A stretch of 9,677 nt of DNA from Methylorubrum extorquens. GTDB lineage: Bacteria > Pseudomonadota > Alphaproteobacteria > Rhizobiales > Beijerinckiaceae. Within the stretch, counting starts at the first letter, position 1. Each line of letters starts with the position of its first letter. The notes below the pieces were generated by a model. It was not told where the DNA came from. It worked only from the letters and a program-made list of their open reading frames with translations, and made no database searches. The DNA lies in assembly GCA_019695455.1 (NCBI GenBank), contig JAEUAC010000075.1, forward strand, positions 1 through 9,677, written 5' to 3'. The position numbers were made by a program, and so were the translations under genes. Positions 6,295 to 9,677 of the stretch are shown in pieces.

Positions 6295-9200
6295 TCATAG
6301 ATGGCGCCGTCCGCTGACGGTCGTCGACGCCTCACTCCGCCGCCCCCGGGGCGGCGCCGAGCCGTGGAGCGGCAGCTCGGGCTGGGTCTCGTCGATCTCG
6401 CGGTTCCCGTCGTCGGCCTGCAGGCGTCGCCGCAGGGTCTCGAGCGCGAGATAGATCACGGGGGTCGTGTAGAGCGTGATCAGCTGGCTGAGCAGCAGGC
6501 CGCCGATGATGGTGATGCCGAGCGGGATGCGGAGCTCGGCGCCGGCGCCGTGCGACAGCGCGAGCGGGATCGCGCCGAACAGGGCGGCGAGCGTCGTCAT
6601 GGTGATCGGCCGGAACCGCAGGATGCAGGCCCGCCGGATCGCCTCCTCCGGACCGAGCCCGCCCTCCCGCTCCGCCGCGAGCGCGAAGTCGATCATCATG
6701 ATCGCGTTCTTCTTCACGATGCCCATGAGCAGGATGATGCCGATGAGGCCGACGACGGAGAGGTCGTAGCCGAACAGCATCAGGGCGAGCAGCGCGCCGA
6801 CGCCCGCCGAGGGCAGCGTCGACAGGATCGTGATCGGGTGGACGAAGCTCTCGTAGAGGATGCCGAGCACGATGTAGATCGTCACGGCCGCGGCCAGGAT
6901 GAGCCAGGGCTGGCCGGAGAGCGAGCGGGTGAACTCGGCCGCGTCGCCCGTGAACCGGGACACGATCGAGCCCGGCAGCCCCACGGCCTCCTCCGCCCGC
7001 GCCACGCCCTCGATGGCGGCGCCGAGCGCCGCGCCGGGCGCGACGTCGAACGAGATGGTGGCGGCCGGGAACTGCTCCTCGTGCGCCACGGAGAGCGGCG
7101 CCGAGATGCGCGTCAGCGTCGAGAAGGCCGAGAGCGGCACGGCGGCGCCTCCCGTCCCGGGCACGTAGAGCTTGGCCAGCGCGTCCGGGCTGCCCTGGTA
7201 TTGCGGCGCCGCCTCCAGGATGACGCGGAACTGGTTCGCCTGCCCGTAGATGGTCGAGATCTGCCGCTGCCCGAAGGCGTCGTTCAGGATGTCCGACACG
7301 GTCTGCACCGACACGCCGAGCCGCCCGGCCTTCTCGCGGTCGATGGCCACGAAGGCGCGCAGTCCGCCGTCCTGGTTCTCCGTCGCGACGTTCCGGAAGG
7401 CCGGATCCTCCCGCAGCCGCGCGGCCATCAGGCCCGCCCAGCGGCCGACCTCCGCGGCATCCGAGCCGGACAGCGTGTACTGATATTGCGACCGGCTCGA
7501 CCGGGTCGCGATCTGGATGTCCTGCACGGGCTGGACGTAGAGCATCGCGCCCGGCACGGAGGCCGCCTCGCGACGCAGCCGCTCGCCGACCGCCTGCGCG
7601 GAGGCCGAGCGCGCGTCCCGCGGCTTCAGGATCACGGACAGTCGGGCCACGTTCGGCGTCGGGTTCAGGGTCGAGACGCCGACCGACGAGACCACGCCCG
7701 CGACGTCCGGATCGCGCCGGGCGATGGCCGCGACGTCGGCCTGGAGCCGGACCATCTCGCCGAAGGAGACGTCCGGGGCGCCCTCGATCACGGCGACGAG
7801 CAGCCCCGTGTCCTGGTCGGGCAGGAAGCCCTTCGGCACCGCCACGTAGAGGAGGCCCGTGAGCGCCAGCGTGCCGGCGATCACGGCCATCATGACGCCG
7901 CGATGGGCCAGCGCGATGTCGAGCGTGCGCTCGTATCCCGCCTGCAGCCAGGCGACGGGCGCCTCCGCGACGCGGAGCCAGCGCGGCTCGCGGCCGGGCG
8001 GCACGTGCCGCAGCAGCTTCGCGCACATCATGGGCGTGAGCGTCAGCGACACGACGGCCGAGACCACGACGGCGATCGTGAGCGTGAGCGCGAACTCCCG
8101 GAACATGCGGCCGACGAGGCCCGTCATGAAGAGGAGCGGGATGAACACCGCCACCAGCGACAGCGTGAGCGAGATGACCGTGAAGCCGATCTCCCGCGCG
8201 CCGTCGAGCGCGGCCTGGAAGGGGCGCTCCCCCTCCTCCATCTTCCGCACGACGTTCTCGATCATCACGATCGCGTCGTCGACGATGAAGCCCGTACCGA
8301 TGGTCAGCGCCATGAGGGACAGGTTGTCGAGGCTGAACCCGACCAGCCACATGACGGCGAAGGTCGCCCCGATCGAGAGGGGCAGCGCCACGCCCGCGAT
8401 GATCGTCGCCCGGACGCTGCGCAGGAACACGAGCACCACGAGCACGACCAGGACGGCCGCGATGACGAGCGTGAGCTGGACGTCGCGGATGGAGGCGCGG
8501 ATCATGTCCGTGCGGTCGCTGACGAGCTTCAGGGACACGCCCGCCGGGAGCGCGCGCGAGAGGCGCGTCAGCTCCGTGCGGATCCGGTCCACGGTGCCGA
8601 CGACGTTCGCGCCCGGCTGGCGCTGCACGTCGAGGATCACGGCCGTCTCGCCGTCGTACCAGGCGCCGACGCGCGAATCCTCGAGCCCGTCCACGATGGT
8701 CGCGACGTCGCGCAGGAGGACGGGCGCCGCGTTCCGGTAGGCGACCACGATGTCCCGGTAGGCGGCGGCCGTGGCGAGCTGGTCGTTGGCCGCGATGGTG
8801 TAGGATTGCGCGGTGCCGTCGAGCGCGCCCTTGGGGCCGGCGACGTTGGCGCCGACGATCGCCGTGCGCAGGTCCTCCAGGCTGAGCCCGTAGGAGGCGA
8901 GCCGGGCGAGGTCCGCCTGCACGCGCACGGCGGGCCGCACGCCGCCCTGGATCGTGACCCGGCCGACGCCCGTCACCTCGGCCAGGCGCTGGGACAGGAA
9001 CGTGTCGGCGAGGTCCGACAGCTGGCGCAGCGGCACCGTCTTGGACGTGAGCGCGAGCGTCACGACCGGCACGTCGGCCGGGTTCACCTTCGAGTAGACG
9101 GGCGGATACGGCAGGTTCCGCGGCAGCGTGGAGCCGGCCGCGTTGATGGCCGATTGCACGTCCTGGGCGGCGGCGTCGATGTCCCGGTCGAGCTCGAAGA

Positions 9201-9480
9201 GCAGCGTCACCTGGGACAGGCCGAACGACGAGGTCGAGGACAGGCCGGCCAGCGCCGGGATCTGGCCGAACTGCCGCTCGAGCGGCGCCGTGACGAGCGA
9301 CGCGATCGTATCGGGATTGGCGCCCGGCAGCCGCGTCGTGATCTGGATCGTCGGGAAGTCGACCTGCGGCAGCGAGGCGACCGGGAGCCGCATGAACCCC
9401 ATCACGCCCATGATGAGGGTCGCGAGCGCCAGGAGAGTGGTCGCGATGGGCCGCCGGATGAACGGCGACGAGACGCTCAT
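6295..9480 (-). CDS. mdtB: MdtB-like RND efflux pump inner-membrane subunit
   Basis: This proton-driven RND (HAE1) exporter subunit, in the model MdtABC system, assembles with MdtC into a B2C heterotrimer. The 1061-residue product is complete: FIRRPIATTLL and TM1 at the N-terminus, the MdtB-typical PPVYSKVNPAD (126-136) and GANVAGPKGALDG in the first porter region, TM4 with Asp401-Asp402 (GFIVDDAIVMIEN), Lys923-Lys924 in GIVKKNAIMMIDF, and TM12 ending TTPVIYLALETLRRR. About 42 polar residues follow TM12, a little longer than the 1040-residue E. coli protein. ATG 9480 overlaps the upstream adaptor stop (ATGA), with no clear Shine-Dalgarno, so translation is probably coupled. The normal next gene, mdtC, is displaced by vapBC. 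Substrates cannot be told from sequence; the family exports bile salts, novobiocin and similar compounds in enterics. Confidence 0.95.
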   Translation of the reverse strand: MSVSSPFIRRPIATTLLALATLIMGVMGFMRLPVASLPQVDFPTIQITTRLPGANPDTIASLVTAPLERQFGQIPALAGLSSTSSFGLSQVTLLFELDRDIDAAAQDVQSAINAAGSTLPRNLPYPPVYSKVNPADVPVVTLALTSKTVPLRQLSDLADTFLSQRLAEVTGVGRVTIQGGVRPAVRVQADLARLASYGLSLEDLRTAIVGANVAGPKGALDGTAQSYTIAANDQLATAAAYRDIVVAYRNAAPVLLRDVATIVDGLEDSRVGAWYDGETAVILDVQRQPGANVVGTVDRIRTELTRLSRALPAGVSLKLVSDRTDMIRASIRDVQLTLVIAAVLVVLVVLVFLRSVRATIIAGVALPLSIGATFAVMWLVGFSLDNLSLMALTIGTGFIVDDAIVMIENVVRKMEEGERPFQAALDGAREIGFTVISLTLSLVAVFIPLLFMTGLVGRMFREFALTLTIAVVVSAVVSLTLTPMMCAKLLRHVPPGREPRWLRVAEAPVAWLQAGYERTLDIALAHRGVMMAVIAGTLALTGLLYVAVPKGFLPDQDTGLLVAVIEGAPDVSFGEMVRLQADVAAIARRDPDVAGVVSSVGVSTLNPTPNVARLSVILKPRDARSASAQAVGERLRREAASVPGAMLYVQPVQDIQIATRSSRSQYQYTLSGSDAAEVGRWAGLMAARLREDPAFRNVATENQDGGLRAFVAIDREKAGRLGVSVQTVSDILNDAFGQRQISTIYGQANQFRVILEAAPQYQGSPDALAKLYVPGTGGAAVPLSAFSTLTRISAPLSVAHEEQFPAATISFDVAPGAALGAAIEGVARAEEAVGLPGSIVSRFTGDAAEFTRSLSGQPWLILAAAVTIYIVLGILYESFVHPITILSTLPSAGVGALLALMLFGYDLSVVGLIGIILLMGIVKKNAIMMIDFALAAEREGGLGPEEAIRRACILRFRPITMTTLAALFGAIPLALSHGAGAELRIPLGITIIGGLLLSQLITLYTTPVIYLALETLRRRLQADDGNREIDETQPELPLHGSAPPRGRRSEASTTVSGRRHL
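6307..6329. promoter_or_regulatory. Paired palindromes upstream of vapB, candidate autoregulatory operator
   Basis: CCGTC-CGCT-GACGG (6307-6320) is an inverted repeat with 5-bp arms. Next to it, CGTCGACG (6322-6329) is a perfect 8-bp palindrome. Their centres are 12 bp apart, about one helical turn, and they end about 38 bases before the vapB ATG, inside the last codons of mdtB. VapB-family dimers bind such sites to repress their own operon. No convincing -35/-10 pair was found nearby, and palindromes of this size are common in GC-rich DNA, so this is only a candidate. Confidence 0.3.
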
Positions 9481-9677
9481 GGGCGGGCGGTGCCGGGCGC
9501 CGCGCCCGGGGCGGACGCACCCGCGGGAGCACCCGGGGACGCGCCGGCCCCGCCCGGCGCGGCGGGGCTCGTGCCGCTCCGGCCCTCGTCGGTGCGGAGC
9601 GGGCGCTGGCGCCGTTCCGCGTTCTCGACCGCGTTCGCGCCGGGCGGGTCGCCGTCGCGGGGGGCGGCCTCCTGGCG
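9477..9677 (-). CDS. C-terminal end of a probable RND periplasmic adaptor (MdtA-like membrane fusion protein), cut by the window edge
   Basis: A frame is open from the window edge to TGA (9479-9477) and gives 66 residues. The first half is charged (for example NAVENAERRQRPLRTDEGR), and the last 32 residues are almost only Ala, Gly, Pro, Ser and Thr. None of the conserved lipoyl or barrel domains of an adaptor falls in the window, so identification rests on context: mdtA precedes mdtB in MdtABC operons, and the stop overlaps the mdtB start in an ATGA junction. Disordered low-complexity tails after the last adaptor domain are common in GC-rich bacteria. The composition is also what noncoding GC-rich DNA would give, so the call is moderate. 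Confidence 0.6.
   Translation of the reverse strand, partial: RQEAAPRDGDPPGANAVENAERRQRPLRTDEGRSGTSPAAPGGAGASPGAPAGASAPGAAPGTARP

Noticed and set aside
6270..6335. Longer vapB start at ATG 6335
   Set aside because: The added residues (RRRRPSADG...) overlap the mdtB end and do not belong to the Phd/YefM fold; ATG 6269 has the ribosome-binding site and family-typical N-terminus.
6290..6335. Sigma-70-like promoter for vapB with TATGAC as -10
   Set aside because: The -10 match is partial and no acceptable -35 lies at 16-18 bases. I did not call it a promoter.
6332..9532. A 1066-codon minus-strand frame overlapping mdtB
   Set aside because: It is a shifted reading of mdtB made of Arg/Gly/Ala/His-rich sequence; the mdtB frame itself carries all RND motifs.
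1..9677. CRISPR array, tRNA/rRNA, insertion sequence ends or transposase
   Set aside because: No regularly spaced repeats, no RNA gene signature and no transposase frame or long terminal inverted repeats were seen on either strand.

Overview
The window is very GC-rich, gene-dense DNA with 4-base start/stop overlaps at almost every gene junction. The gene families (TrpF-TrpB pair, MdtABC-type efflux operon, VapBC, MNT/HEPN) and codon use fit an alphaproteobacterium of the Methylobacterium/Rhizobiales kind. That placement is an inference from style and content; no rRNA or other marker is present.

Plus strand, 1-2369. The window opens in the last 37 codons of a gene that looks like an MNT-type minimal nucleotidyltransferase. 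It is followed by a HEPN (DUF86/HepT-like) ribonuclease toxin gene with an intact R-x4-H-x-Y motif. The first helix of the HEPN protein is in frame but has no start codon, and an in-phase GTG start overlaps the upstream stop in the neighbouring frame. The hepT gene therefore looks frameshifted near its 5' end. The hepT stop overlaps the start of trpF (phosphoribosylanthranilate isomerase), and trpF overlaps trpB (tryptophan synthase beta chain). trpA does not follow; the cluster ends after trpB.

Minus strand, 9677-2492, reading right to left. This is an MdtABC-type RND efflux operon: the C-terminus of a probable periplasmic adaptor (MdtA-like), a complete MdtB-like pump subunit, then a VapB-VapC toxin-antitoxin pair, then an MdtC-like pump subunit. 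VapBC sits exactly between two genes that are normally adjacent and whose products form one heterotrimer. The vapC stop overlaps the mdtC start (ATGA). Only vapB has a strong Shine-Dalgarno sequence, and paired palindromes that could be its operator lie inside the mdtB 3' end. The mdtC-like gene also carries a premature TAA at the conserved Tyr of the TTPxIYLLL motif, after which 27 codons of a normal C-terminus remain readable.

The two strands converge in a short intergenic stretch (2370-2491) with one modest GC hairpin. The main points of interest are the toxin-antitoxin module inside an efflux operon, the second (HEPN/MNT) module coupled to tryptophan genes, and two apparent recent lesions (in hepT and mdtC). 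I did not find an evidently new class of system.
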